Assembly: GCF_018531375.1 (NCBI RefSeq)
Contig: NZ_JAHBOH010000001.1
Span: 2,170,001 to 2,234,000 of the forward strand
Direction of reading: 5' to 3'
DNA length: 64,000 nt
DNA from: Cellulomonas fulva
GTDB lineage: Bacteria; Actinomycetota; Actinomycetes; Actinomycetales; Cellulomonadaceae
This document shows positions 9,294 to 17,410 of this stretch, one piece after another. The position numbers and the translations under genes were made by a program. Under the pieces are notes generated by a model, which made no database searches, was not told where the DNA came from, and worked only from the letters and a program-made list of their open reading frames with translations. The number at the start of each line of letters is the position of its first letter. Position 1 is the stretch's first letter.

Positions 9294-9396
9294 TGTGACT
9301 CCCTTGTCAGTCGGACGGCTGCTGTGCCGCACCTGGGCGCCGCGACCGGGCCCGTTGCCCGGGTGCGGCCTCGACGTGGGTCTGGGGGACCCGGCT

Positions 9397-9410
9397 TGGG
9401 AGCGCTCCCC
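9397..9410. promoter_or_regulatory. CebR-type operator 1
   Basis: TGGGAGCGCTCCCC matches the CebR consensus TGGGAGCGCTCCCA at 13 of 14 positions. It lies about 100 bp before the binding-protein start and just downstream of the predicted promoter, where a bound repressor would block transcription. Confidence 0.75.
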
Positions 9411-9421
9411 TCCGCAGTCTG

Positions 9422-9435
9422 CGGGAGCGTTCCCA
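9422..9435. promoter_or_regulatory. CebR-type operator 2
   Basis: CGGGAGCGTTCCCA matches the same consensus at 12 of 14 positions. Its centre is 25 bp from operator 1. It covers the predicted transcription start. Confidence 0.65.
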
Positions 9436-9448
9436 CGCGCTGGGAGGA

Positions 9449-9477
9449 ACTGTCGTCGGCGGCGGGCCGGGTGTCAA
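9449..9477 (-). promoter_or_regulatory. Promoter of the sugar importer
   Basis: On the minus strand TTGACA (9472-9477) is followed after 17 nt by GACAGT (9449-9454). This is one of the few good -35/-10 pairs in the window. The start point would fall near 9442, beside operator 2. Confidence 0.55.
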
Positions 9478-9579
9478 GGACGGTTCGTCCGGTCACGTTC
9501 GTGGTAGCGGTCCCACACCGGCATCGATGCAGGTCAGAGACTGTTCCCACGATTCCCACGTTACCGAATCGTTACGGCG

Positions 9580-9593
9580 TGGAAGCGCTTCCG
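9580..9593. promoter_or_regulatory. Possible third LacI-type operator
   Basis: TGGAAGCGCTTCCG holds a perfect 12-bp palindrome (9581-9592) with the LacI-family centre AGCGCT. It lies about 105 bp upstream of the promoter and could support repressor looping. Confidence 0.5.
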
Positions 9594-9630
9594 TTATGGG
9601 GCCGCGTCGGTCGCCCGAGACCGGTCCACC

Positions 9631-10155
9631 TCAGGCGCTGTGCGGACCCGGACGCGATCCTGGACGCAGGGTCAGCTCGGCGACCTCCGCCGTCGCGCTG
9701 AGCGCCGTGCGCACCGCCTCGGCGACGGCGCGCTCGACGACCTCGGCGAACACCGGGACGCCCGCGTGCAGGTCGCCGGCGTACCGCAGGGCGCTCGTCC
9801 CGGGGCCGTGCGCGACGAGCGTCACCGTGCCGCGCAGCCGGACGGGCGTACCCGTGACGTCGACGGCCACCGTGCCCGCCCGGTCGCCGTCCGAGTCCGG
9901 CGCGCCCCACTCCTCGACCTGCGTGATCTCGAGGCGGCCCCGGGCGAACGCGCGCAGCGGCGCCGGCACCTGGTCGCTCGTCAGGCCGCGCCGCGTCCTG
10001 ATGCGGAACGCGCCGGGGGCTGCGCCGGCGACGTCGACCTCGTCCGGCGTCGCCCCGCTCGCGCGCACGCACCGCGCCACGAACGCCGGGTCCGCGAGCA
10101 GGGAGGCCGCCGACCGGGGGTCGGTCGACAGCAGCAGCATCTCGGTCAGGCGCAC
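9631..10155 (-). CDS. DUF2505-domain protein
   Basis: This 174-aa protein resembles the DUF2505 family, a START/SRPBCC-like fold common in actinobacteria and of unknown ligand. The pattern is a strand-helix opening (MRLTEMLLLSTDPRSAASLL), then alternating strands such as QVEEWGAP and VAVDVTGTPVRLRGTVTLV, and a C-terminal helix FAEVVERAVAEAVRTAL. GTG 10155 follows GGAGGAA 7 nt upstream, so the longer frame is not used. The gene diverges from the pdtaS-type gene, and both promoters appear to sit in one inverted repeat at 10258-10278. Confidence 0.72.
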   Translation of the reverse strand: MRLTEMLLLSTDPRSAASLLADPAFVARCVRASGATPDEVDVAGAAPGAFRIRTRRGLTSDQVPAPLRAFARGRLEITQVEEWGAPDSDGDRAGTVAVDVTGTPVRLRGTVTLVAHGPGTSALRYAGDLHAGVPVFAEVVERAVAEAVRTALSATAEVAELTLRPGSRPGPHSA

Positions 10156-10257
10156 CCGGGTTCCTCCGTCTCGTACGGGCCTCCCGGCTCGGGGCCGGGT
10201 CGTCTCGCCGCCGTGCCACGGCGTGGTCACGCTCGCGCCCGCGGTCGTCGTCGCACG

Positions 10258-10278
10258 AGCCTAGGGCGCACCTAGGCT
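10258..10278. promoter_or_regulatory. Back-to-back TAGGCT boxes in an inverted repeat
   Basis: The arms AGCCTAGG (10258-10265) and CCTAGGCT (10271-10278) form an 8-bp inverted repeat with a 5-nt spacer. Each arm contains TAGGCT reading outward: the right one is 6 nt from GTG 10285, and the left one faces the DUF2505 gene about 100 nt away. Confidence 0.55.
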
Positions 10279-10284
10279 GGGGCC

Positions 10285-11769
10285 GTGTCCACGCTGAGCA
10301 CCCTCGTCGAACGCCACGGCCCGCTGTCCTCCGCCGACCTCGAGTGGCTGCACCTGCTCGTCGGGGACTGGCAGGTCGTCTCCGACCTCGCGTTCGCGGA
10401 CCTGGTGCTCTGGCTCCCGACGACCGACGGCGACTTCGTGGCGGTCGCCCAGTGCCGCCCGTCCACCGGGGCGACCGTGCACTACGACGACGTGGTCGGC
10501 GCGACCGCGCCCGAGGGGCAGCGGCCCCAGCTGCAGCGCTCGCTCGACGAGCGGCGTCCGCAGCGGTCCCGCGAGCCGCGGTGGTTCGGGTCGTACGCGG
10601 TCCGCGAGGAGGCCATCCCGGTGGTGCGCGACGGCCGGCCGATCGCGGTGATCGCCCGGCAGACCAACCTCGGCGGCGCCCGGACGCCGAGCCGGCTCGA
10701 GCTGAACTACGTCGAGGCGGCCGACGACATCCTCGGCATGATCTCGCGCGGGGAGTTCCCGGCGCCGGACGCCCCGACCGGGCCCCGCCGCGGCGCCCCC
10801 CGCGTGGGGGACGGGCTGGTGCGCCTCAACTCCGAGGGCGAGGTGATGTACGCGAGCCCGAACGCGCTGTCCTGCTTCCACCGGCTCGGGGCACTCGGGG
10901 ACCTGACGGGGCGGTCGCTCGTCGAGGTGACCGCGGACCTCCTGCCCGACCAGCGGGCGACCGTCGACGAGTCGATGCCGCTGGTGCTGATGGGCCGTGC
11001 CCCGTGGCGCACGGACGTCGAGGTGCGGGGCGTCGCGCTCTCCCTGCGGGCCGTCCCCCTCACCGAGGGCGGCCACCGCACGGGCGCGGTGCTGCTGTGC
11101 CGTGACGTCTCGGAGCTGCGGCGCCGCGAGCGGGAGCTCATCACCAAGGACGCGACCATCCGCGAGATCCACCACCGCGTGAAGAACAACCTGCAGACGG
11201 TGGCCGCGCTGCTGCGCCTGCAGTCGCGGCGGATGACCTCGCCGGAGGCGCGGGACGCGCTGGCCGAGGCGATGCGCCGGGTCGCGACGATCGCGCTGGT
11301 GCACGACTCGCTCTCGCAGACGATCGACGAGTCGGTGCCGTTCGACGACCTCGTCGGGCGCAGCCTGCGCCTCGCGGCCGACGCGGCGTCCGCCGGCGCG
11401 CACGTGCGCACCACCGTCGCCGGGACGTTCGGGTCGATCCCCGCCGAGGACGCGACCGCGCTCGCGCTGGTGCTGACCGAGCTGGTGACGAACGCGGTGG
11501 AGCACGGGTTCGACGGCCGCGAGCAGGGCAACGTCGAGATCGTGGTGCACCGCGACGGCGACGAGCTGGAGGTCCGGGTCGACGACGACGGCGCGGGCAT
11601 CCCCGAGGGGCGGGGCGCCGGCTCGGGGCTCGGCACGCAGATCGTCCAGACGCTCGTCACCAACGAGCTGCGGGGGACCATCACCTGGGCGCCGCGCGAG
11701 GAGGCGGGCACGTCCGTCCGCGTGACGGTCCAGCTCCGTGGCGCGCGCGAGGCCGCGGTCCTCGGCTGA
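10285..11769 (+). CDS. pdtaS: PdtaS-type cytoplasmic sensor histidine kinase
   Basis: This 494-aa kinase has no membrane span. Order of parts: an N-terminal GAF-like sensor domain (about 10-150), a PAS domain (about 180-280), a HisKA_2 helix with the phospho-acceptor in EIHHRVKNNLQ (His296/His297) and a HATPase domain with N, G1 and G2 boxes (LTELVTNAVEHG, DDDGAGIPEG, GSGLGTQIV). HisKA_2 kinases of this type pair in mycobacteria with PdtaR, an RNA-binding antiterminator, but no such regulator gene is adjacent here. The start is a leaderless GTG behind TAGGCT. Confidence 0.9.
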   Translation: MSTLSTLVERHGPLSSADLEWLHLLVGDWQVVSDLAFADLVLWLPTTDGDFVAVAQCRPSTGATVHYDDVVGATAPEGQRPQLQRSLDERRPQRSREPRWFGSYAVREEAIPVVRDGRPIAVIARQTNLGGARTPSRLELNYVEAADDILGMISRGEFPAPDAPTGPRRGAPRVGDGLVRLNSEGEVMYASPNALSCFHRLGALGDLTGRSLVEVTADLLPDQRATVDESMPLVLMGRAPWRTDVEVRGVALSLRAVPLTEGGHRTGAVLLCRDVSELRRRERELITKDATIREIHHRVKNNLQTVAALLRLQSRRMTSPEARDALAEAMRRVATIALVHDSLSQTIDESVPFDDLVGRSLRLAADAASAGAHVRTTVAGTFGSIPAEDATALALVLTELVTNAVEHGFDGREQGNVEIVVHRDGDELEVRVDDDGAGIPEGRGAGSGLGTQIVQTLVTNELRGTITWAPREEAGTSVRVTVQLRGAREAAVLG

Positions 11770-11822
11770 CCGGTGCCGCGCCGCCCCGGGGTGATGGAGT
11801 CCCTCGCGTGCCCGGGAACGGC

Positions 11823-11854
11823 GGAAGGGGCCGCCCTGGCGGGCGGCCCCTTCC
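11823..11854. terminator. Bidirectional terminator between pdtaS and whiB
   Basis: A perfect 13-bp stem (11823-11835 with 11842-11854) with a 6-nt loop lies between the two convergent genes and can serve both. Confidence 0.75.
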
Positions 11855-11876
11855 GGGAGATCGTGGTGCGGAGCGC

Positions 11877-12125
11877 TCAGCTCGCGCGGCGCTGGCGCGC
11901 GGTGCGGCGCTTGAGCGCGCGCCGCTCGTCCTCCGACAGCCCGCCCCAGACGCCCGCGTCCTGACCCGTCTCGATGGCCCACTTGAGGCACGTGTCGACG
12001 ACGTCGCAACGACGGCAGACCGCCTTGGCCTCCTCGATCTGCATGAGGGCCGGGCCCGTGTTGCCGATCGGGAAGAACAGCTCGGGGTCCTCGTCGAGAC
12101 ACGCTGCGCGGTGGCGCCAATCCAT
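11877..12125 (-). CDS. whiB1: WhiB-family iron-sulfur regulator, WhiB1 type
   Basis: This 82-aa regulator has four cysteines in the pattern C-X27-C-X2-C-X5-C for a [4Fe-4S] cluster, the GVWGG turn, and a basic C-terminus (DERRALKRR). The length and the N-terminus MDWRHRAACLDEDPELFFP closely resemble mycobacterial WhiB1, an essential, NO-sensitive partner of the housekeeping sigma factor. ATG 12125 follows AAGGAGAG at ideal spacing. The longer frame up to 12272 is non-conserved leader. The protein most likely acts by binding the sigma factor region 4. Confidence 0.93.
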   Translation of the reverse strand: MDWRHRAACLDEDPELFFPIGNTGPALMQIEEAKAVCRRCDVVDTCLKWAIETGQDAGVWGGLSEDERRALKRRTARQRRAS

Positions 12126-12306
12126 GAGATCTCTCCTTGGGCGCACGACGACTGCGGCGCCCGGGGTGAGGGCGCACGCGACGTCGCGGTCATAGTCGAT
12201 GGCTGCCCCGTCGCGGCCCAGGGCGGGTCCACGGGACGAGGCGTGAGGGGGGTGAGCGAGAACTGCTGACATCCACTGTCACACCGTCCCCGCGTTCGCA
12301 CAAGGG

Positions 12307-12333
12307 GTTACGGGAACGTTTCGACTCCGTAAC
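12307..12333. promoter_or_regulatory. Inverted repeat upstream of whiB
   Basis: GTTACGG (12307-12313) and CCGTAAC (12327-12333) form perfect 7-bp arms with a 13-nt spacer. This is a candidate binding site for a dimeric regulator; the protein is unknown. Confidence 0.35.
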
Positions 12334-12488
12334 GGATGAGGTCTTCGTCACACTTGACACGGCGCGACACGCCGTGTGGAGCGGGGCGGACCTCGAACAC
12401 CGCGCTGAACTGGTCACTTGTCCAACAGGGGCGCTCCGGGAGCGTGGTATGGGTCACGGTGCGCCGGTGGGCGCGACCCGCCGGGTCG

Positions 12489-12494
12489 TAGGCT
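12489..12494 (+). promoter_or_regulatory. Leaderless -10 box
   Basis: TAGGCT lies 7 nt before GTG 12502. Confidence 0.6.
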
Positions 12495-12501
12495 CACGCG
12501 G

Positions 12502-12936
12502 GTGAGCACCTCCGCCCCCGGGCCGGCGCCCCGCACGCGCGCGCCGCTCCCGCTCGTCGTCGTGTGCCTCCTGACGCTGCTCGAGGCGGCGCTCGCCGCG
12601 GGCCTCGGTATCGCGTGGCTGGTCGACCTCGTGACCGGACGGGCCGACGCCGCGGCGGCCACGGCCTTCCTCGCCGTCTTCGCGCTCGGCATCGCCCTGC
12701 TGCTCGGGGCGTGCGCGCGCGGGCTGTGGCGCGGGCGGCGCTGGGCGCGGTCGCCGGTGATGACGTGGCAGATCCTCCTCGTCGTGCTGGCCGTGGGGTG
12801 GCTGGGTGCCGAGGTGACGCCGTGGGCCGTCGCCGTGCTCGTCGTCGCGCTGGCCGTCGGGATCGGGCTGCTGCTGCCGCCGGTCGTGGCGGCGACCACG
12901 CAGGGGCGAGCGCCGGAGGCCGACCCCGCCGCCTAG
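12502..12936 (+). CDS. Small four-span membrane protein, unknown function
   Basis: I do not recognise a named family. The 144-aa product has a short Pro/Arg N-terminus and four predicted membrane helices: about 20-45 (PLVVVCLLTLLEAALAAGLG), 52-75, 90-110 and 115-135. A basic loop, RGLWRGRRWAR, sits between spans two and three. GTG 12502 is preferred over the open-frame start at 12418 because it follows a TAGGCT box and leaves no long non-conserved leader. The gene stands alone, with a repeat array behind it. Confidence 0.65.
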   Translation: MSTSAPGPAPRTRAPLPLVVVCLLTLLEAALAAGLGIAWLVDLVTGRADAAAATAFLAVFALGIALLLGACARGLWRGRRWARSPVMTWQILLVVLAVGWLGAEVTPWAVAVLVVALAVGIGLLLPPVVAATTQGRAPEADPAA

Positions 12937-12975
12937 CGGGCAGACGGCCGCCCGCCGGGTCGGCACGCCCGCGCG

Positions 12976-13077
12976 CCCGTGCACCGCGCCCGCCCGTGCA
13001 CCGCGCCCGCCCGTGCACCGCGCCCGACCGTGCACCGCGCCCGCCCGTGCACCGCGCCCGCCCGTGCACCGCGCCCT
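12976..13077. repeat. Six tandem copies of a 17-bp unit
   Basis: The unit CCCGTGCACCGCGCCCG is repeated six times head to tail. The palindrome GTGCAC recurs exactly every 17 bp at 12979, 12996, 13013, 13030, 13047 and 13064. Copy 4 has one changed base and copy 6 differs at its end. It lies between convergent genes, in non-coding DNA. Confidence 0.9.
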
Positions 13078-13158
13078 CCGGCATCGAGCCGGGGACGCCG
13101 ATGGCGCCGCCCGGTGCCCCCTCCGGCACCCGGCAGCGCCACCGGCGCGTCCCTGCGG

Positions 13159-15699
13159 TCAGTCCACGGCGAGCGCGGCGACCGGGGGAGTGCGGACCGC
13201 CGAGCGGGCGGGCAGGACCGAGGCGAGCAGGCCGGCGGCCAGCGCGACGACCAGGATGATCGCCAGGTCCCGCCACGGGACGGCCAGCTCGGCGCTGCCG
13301 AGGCCGCCGAACACGACGGCGGAGCCGGCCCAGCCGTAGAGCACGCCGATCACGGCACCGAGCACGGCCCCCACGCCGGCGATGAGCACGCCCTCCGTCG
13401 CGAGCGAGATCCGCAGCCGGCGGCGGGTGAGGCCGATCGCGCGCAGCGTCGCGGACTCGCGGCGCCGCTCGATGACCGACAGCGACAGCGTGTTCGCGAC
13501 ACCGACCAGCGCGATGAGCACCGCGACGCCGAGCAGCGCCACCACGATCGCCAGCAGCGTGTCGATCACCTGCTCGTACTGCACGCGCGAGGACACCGGG
13601 CTCTCGATGATCACGGACTCGTCGCCCAGCGACTCGCGGACCTCGTCGACCACCGCGACGGCGTCGGCGTCGGGCGCGATGCGCGCCCAGACCGTCGTCG
13701 TCGGCACGTCGCCGCCCGCCACGCTGTCGAACGTGCGGGGGTCGAGGAAGACGTCCGAGAAGGCGGCGCTCGGCGCGACGACCACGTCGAGCTCCGGGGT
13801 CGCACCGCCCGCGAGGGGCTCCCCGGTCGCCGGGTCGAGCCCGGTCACGGTGGCCCGAGCCAGGTCGTTCCCCGACTCGTCGGCGGGCGCGCTCGGCACC
13901 ACGACGCTCGACGACGTCACGGCGTCGGCCACCGTCCGGTCGCGCAGGACCGACACGACGTCGTCCGTCATGGCGTGCGCCGTGTACCAGGAGCCGCCCA
14001 CGTCGACCTGCATGCTCGGCACGTCGACCGCCTGGGCGACGCCCGGCACGTCGGCGACCGTCGCCAGCACGTCCGCCGCGAGCACGTCGTCGCTCGCCGG
14101 GGTGATCGCGATGTCGACCTGGTACTGCTCGTCGAGCTCGGAGCCCAGCGAGGCGCGTGCGCTCGCGGCGCCCGTGCTCATGAGGGCCACGAGGGTCACC
14201 CCGATCAGGAGCGCGGTGCTCGTCGCGGCGGTGCGGCGCGGGTTGCGGACGGTGTTGGCCGCCGCGAGCCGGGCCGCCGGGCCGGAGCGGCCCAGCAGGC
14301 GCCCGACGAGCCCGACCGCACGTGGCACCCAGAACACGGCACCCACGAGCACGCCGACGAAGGAGACCGCGCCGCACAGGATGCCGAGCGCGAGCCAGAG
14401 CTCGGTCGCGGTCCGGGTGACGAGCGAGCCGACGACGGCGAGCGCGAGGCCCGCGGTGCCGCCGACGCCCAGCAGGAGCGCGAGGACCAGGCGGACCCGG
14501 CCCGCCCGGCTGGCCACCGCGGGCGCGTCCATCGGCCGCAGGGCGGCGACCGGGCTCACCTGGGTCGCGGCCCGGGCCGGCACCAGCGCGGCGAGCACCG
14601 TGACGATCACGCCGACGACGACGGGAGCGACCACGACCGCCACCGACATCGGGACGTAGCGCGGCAGCGGCATGTCGTCCTGGACGTTGCGCAGCACGGA
14701 CAGCGCCCCCTGCGCGACGCCCGTGCCGAGCAGCACGCCGAGCACGGACGCGCCCAGCCCCAGGATCCCGGCCTCGAGCAGCACCGAGCGGCGCAGCTGC
14801 CCCCGCACCGCCCCCACGCACCGCAGCAGCGCGAGGGTGCGGGTCCGCTGCGCGACGATCACCTGGAAGGTGTTGGCGATGACGAGCGCGGCGACGACGA
14901 GCGAGATCGCGGCGAAGCCGAGCACGGCGGCGATCAGGAAGTTCTCGCCCCCGCCGAGCTCCTCGATCTTCGCCTCGGCCGCCTGGTCGCGCGTCAGCAC
15001 GTCGGCGTCCGGCACCGCGGCGGTGAGCGCCGCGCGCACGTCGCCGGGCGCCGCCCCGGTCGCGGTCGCGACGAGTGCGCCGTCGCTGCCCAGCGCGTCC
15101 TCGCCGCCGCCGGACCAGGTGACCACCGAGTCGAGCGTCGCCATCGCGGCGCCGCCGTACCCGGTCCACGCGCCCCCGGGGTCCGCCGTGAGGCCCGTGA
15201 CGAGCAGGTCCGCCTTCTCCTCGGTGCTGTCGCCCGTCGACTCGTCGTAGGTCCAGTAGGAGACCGAGACGGTGTCCCCGACCTCCGCGTCGATGCGCTC
15301 GGCCGCGTCGGCCGGCAGCGCGATCTCGTCGTCCCGCGTGGGCGCGTCGCCCGTGGGGACGGTCAGGGTCGAGAGGCTGGGCGCGGACGCGACGGGCACG
15401 ACGACCTGCCAGGACCGCTGGCCCCCGTGGCGCAGCTCGATGCCGCTCCAGGTGATCGGGTCCGCGGCGGCGACGCCGTCGACCGCCCGGATCGCGTCGA
15501 GCTGCCCGGTGACGTCCCCGTCGACGACGAGGTCGGCGCGGGCGAACGTGGCGGTCACGGAGTCGTAGCTGGAGCGGGTGATGACGTTGCCCGTGAGCAG
15601 CGTCGCGGCGACGAAGCCGGTGCCGATCGCGATGGCGATGGCCGCCGCGGTCAGGCGCCCGAGGCTCCGGCGCATCTGGGCGAGGGTGAGGCGCAGCAT
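13159..15699 (-). CDS. FtsX/MacB-type ABC transporter permease
   Basis: This 846-aa permease has the duplicated FtsX layout: a first span at about 15-40 (LTAAAIAIAIGTGFVAATLL), a large extracellular domain, three spans, a middle pair, a second extracellular domain and three final spans. It ends in RSAVRTPPVAALAVD, a typical FtsX-family tail. Proteins like this work with a LolD/MacB-type ATPase in exporting or removing peptides or lipids from the membrane, or in transmitting a signal, and not in uptake. It overlaps the ATPase gene by one base (TGATG). The two-component genes just upstream suggest stress-induced expression. Confidence 0.9.
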   Translation of the reverse strand: MLRLTLAQMRRSLGRLTAAAIAIAIGTGFVAATLLTGNVITRSSYDSVTATFARADLVVDGDVTGQLDAIRAVDGVAAADPITWSGIELRHGGQRSWQVVVPVASAPSLSTLTVPTGDAPTRDDEIALPADAAERIDAEVGDTVSVSYWTYDESTGDSTEEKADLLVTGLTADPGGAWTGYGGAAMATLDSVVTWSGGGEDALGSDGALVATATGAAPGDVRAALTAAVPDADVLTRDQAAEAKIEELGGGENFLIAAVLGFAAISLVVAALVIANTFQVIVAQRTRTLALLRCVGAVRGQLRRSVLLEAGILGLGASVLGVLLGTGVAQGALSVLRNVQDDMPLPRYVPMSVAVVVAPVVVGVIVTVLAALVPARAATQVSPVAALRPMDAPAVASRAGRVRLVLALLLGVGGTAGLALAVVGSLVTRTATELWLALGILCGAVSFVGVLVGAVFWVPRAVGLVGRLLGRSGPAARLAAANTVRNPRRTAATSTALLIGVTLVALMSTGAASARASLGSELDEQYQVDIAITPASDDVLAADVLATVADVPGVAQAVDVPSMQVDVGGSWYTAHAMTDDVVSVLRDRTVADAVTSSSVVVPSAPADESGNDLARATVTGLDPATGEPLAGGATPELDVVVAPSAAFSDVFLDPRTFDSVAGGDVPTTTVWARIAPDADAVAVVDEVRESLGDESVIIESPVSSRVQYEQVIDTLLAIVVALLGVAVLIALVGVANTLSLSVIERRRESATLRAIGLTRRRLRISLATEGVLIAGVGAVLGAVIGVLYGWAGSAVVFGGLGSAELAVPWRDLAIILVVALAAGLLASVLPARSAVRTPPVAALAVD

Positions 15700-16511
15700 C
15701 AGGCACCCACCCCGTCGACGACGGGCGCCTCGAGCTGGCGCAGCGCCTCGAGACCGGCGAGCACCGACTCGGGGGTCGGGTCGGCGATGTCGCCCGCGAT
15801 GCGGCCGTCGGCGAGCAGGACGACGCGGTCGGCGTACGCGGCGGCCGTGGGGTCGTGGGTGACCATGATGACCGTGCGGCCGAGCTCGCGGACCGAGCGA
15901 CGCAGGAAGGACAGCACCTCGGCGCCCGAGCGCGAGTCGAGGTTGCCGGTCGGCTCGTCGGCGAAGACCACCTCGGGGCGGGTGACGAGCGCGCGGGCGA
16001 TCGCGACGCGCTGCTGCTGTCCGCCGGACAGCTCGCTCGGCCGGTGCGTGAGCCGGCCGCTGAGCCCGAGCGTCGTCACCAGCAGGTCGAACCACTCGCG
16101 GTCCGGCCTGGTCCCGGCGAGCTCGAGCGGCAGGAGCACGTTCTGCTCGGCGGTGAACATCGGCAGCAGGTTGAAGGACTGGAAGACGAACCCGACCCGG
16201 TCCCGCCGCAGGCGCGTGAGCGCGTCGTCGTCGAGGCGGGTGATGTCGGTGTCGCCCAGCAGGACGGTGCCCGCGGTGGCCAGGTCGAGCCCGGCGAGCA
16301 GGTGCATGAGCGTGGACTTGCCCGAGCCCGACGGGCCCATGATGGCGGTGAACGCGCCCGCCGCGAAGTCGACGTCGACGCCGTCGAGCGCCTGCACGGC
16401 CGACGCTCCGCTGCCGTAGGTCTTGCGCAGCCCGCGCGCCGACGAGGCGGTGCGGTGCTGCGGGCCGCTCGCGGCGGGCTGCTGGCTGGGGCTGGTGGAG
16501 ACGGTGCTCAC
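15699..16511 (-). CDS. ABC transporter ATPase, LolD/MacB type
   Basis: This 270-aa nucleotide-binding protein has Walker A GPSGSGKST, the Q-loop in FVFQSFNLLP, signature LSGGQQQR, Walker B VVFADEPT and the H-loop VTHD. A Ser/Gln/Pro-rich stretch of about 25 residues precedes the domain. GTG 16511 follows GGAG. It powers the FtsX-type permease encoded by the overlapping downstream gene. Confidence 0.94.
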   Translation of the reverse strand: MSTVSTSPSQQPAASGPQHRTASSARGLRKTYGSGASAVQALDGVDVDFAAGAFTAIMGPSGSGKSTLMHLLAGLDLATAGTVLLGDTDITRLDDDALTRLRRDRVGFVFQSFNLLPMFTAEQNVLLPLELAGTRPDREWFDLLVTTLGLSGRLTHRPSELSGGQQQRVAIARALVTRPEVVFADEPTGNLDSRSGAEVLSFLRRSVRELGRTVIMVTHDPTAAAYADRVVLLADGRIAGDIADPTPESVLAGLEALRQLEAPVVDGVGA

Positions 16512-16565
16512 GGGTGCTCCTCGGTCGTGCGCGGAACGTTGTCTGCGCGGGACGTTGCGTGCTCC

Positions 16566-16571
16566 ACGCTA
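16566..16571 (-). promoter_or_regulatory. -10 box of the ABC exporter genes
   Basis: The minus strand reads TAGCGT, 54 nt before GTG 16511. The leader between them contains two close copies of a CAACGTnCCGCGC-like sequence, a possible regulator site. Confidence 0.4.
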
Positions 16572-16669
16572 GGCAGCGGACCGGTCCGCCCTCGTCGGCC
16601 TGCGGTCGCGAACCCGGGACCGCACGTCATCCCGTGGCATGACACGCGGGTACGACGAGGGCCGGGCGC

Positions 16670-17410
16670 TCAGGACCCGGGCCGGACCAGACCCGCCTCG
16701 TACGCCGTGACGACGGCCTGCACGCGGTCGCGGGCGCCGAGCTTGGCCAGGATGCGGCCGACGTGCGTCTTGACGGTCGCCTCGGCGACGAACAGGTCCT
16801 GCCCGATCTCGGTGTTCGACCGGCCGCGCGCCATGAGGACCAGCACCTCGCGCTCGCGCTCGGTGAGGTCGTCGACCGCCTCCTGCGCGGGCGAGGGGCC
16901 GTCGTCGGTCGCGGTCCGGGGCAGCGCGGTGACCAGGTGCTCGATGAGCCGGCGGGTCGACGACGGCGCGATGACGGCGTCGCCGTGGTGCACCGTGCGG
17001 ATCGCGGCGAGCATCTCCTCCGGCGGGGCGTCCTTGAGGAGGAACCCGCTCGCGCCGGCCCGGATCGCGGCGAGCACGTACTCGTCGAGGTCGAACGTCG
17101 TGAGCACGATGACGCGCGGGGCGGGCGGCGCCGCCGGGTCCGCGGGCGCGCCGTCGGCCGGGCGGCCGACGATCCGGGCCGTGGCCTCCAGCCCGTCCAT
17201 GTTCGGCATGCGCACGTCCATGAGCACGACGTCGACGCGGCCCAGCGCCGTGCGCGCGGCCGGGTCGAGCGCACGGACCGCCTGCGCGCCGTCACCGGCC
17301 TCGAGCACCACCTCGAGGTCGGGCTGCGAGTCGATGACCATGCGGAAGCCGGCGCGCACCAGCTGCTGGTCGTCGACGAGCGCGACGCGGATCGGGCTCG
17401 GGTCGGTCAT
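16670..17410 (-). CDS. NarL/LuxR-type response regulator
   Basis: This 246-aa regulator has a receiver domain (about 5-130) with the acidic pocket VALVDDQQ and the phospho-Asp in VVLMDVRMPNMDG. The C-terminal LuxR-type DNA-binding domain has LTEREREVLVLMARGRSNTEI and VKTHVGRILAKLGARDRVQAV. An Ala/Pro-rich insert sits in the receiver near residue 95. The ATG overlaps the stop of the kinase gene by 4 bp, so the pair is coupled. It probably controls the ABC exporter genes that follow in the same direction. Confidence 0.93.
   Translation of the reverse strand: MTDPSPIRVALVDDQQLVRAGFRMVIDSQPDLEVVLEAGDGAQAVRALDPAARTALGRVDVVLMDVRMPNMDGLEATARIVGRPADGAPADPAAPPAPRVIVLTTFDLDEYVLAAIRAGASGFLLKDAPPEEMLAAIRTVHHGDAVIAPSSTRRLIEHLVTALPRTATDDGPSPAQEAVDDLTEREREVLVLMARGRSNTEIGQDLFVAEATVKTHVGRILAKLGARDRVQAVVTAYEAGLVRPGS

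Larger units (their letters stand above)
9294..9630. other. 337-bp gene-free regulatory region
   Basis: The region holds the importer promoter and the three palindromes listed separately, plus an unusually AT-richer patch near 9540-9600. No coding frame with actinobacterial codon use was seen. Confidence 0.6.
12126..12501. other. 376-bp divergent intergenic region
   Basis: This gap lies between whiB (minus) and the membrane-protein gene (plus). It contains a 7-bp inverted repeat (12307-12313 with 12327-12333), TTGACA at 12354-12359 on the plus strand within a second inverted repeat, and the TAGGCT box of the plus-strand gene. WhiB1 genes often have long leaders, which would fit. Confidence 0.5.

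Noticed and set aside
12354..12377. TTGACA plus inverted repeat as a promoter for the gene at 12502
   Set aside because: No -10 box at 16-18 nt. TAGGCT at 12489 explains the start better.
12976..13077. CRISPR array
   Set aside because: The 17-bp units are directly joined with no spacers, and no cas genes are near.
12494..15706. Open frame of over 1,000 codons on the minus strand, and many similar ones elsewhere
   Set aside because: It is a frame shadow of the FtsX-type permease gene: Arg/Gly/Ala-rich translation, no domains. At this GC content all frames stay open for long stretches.
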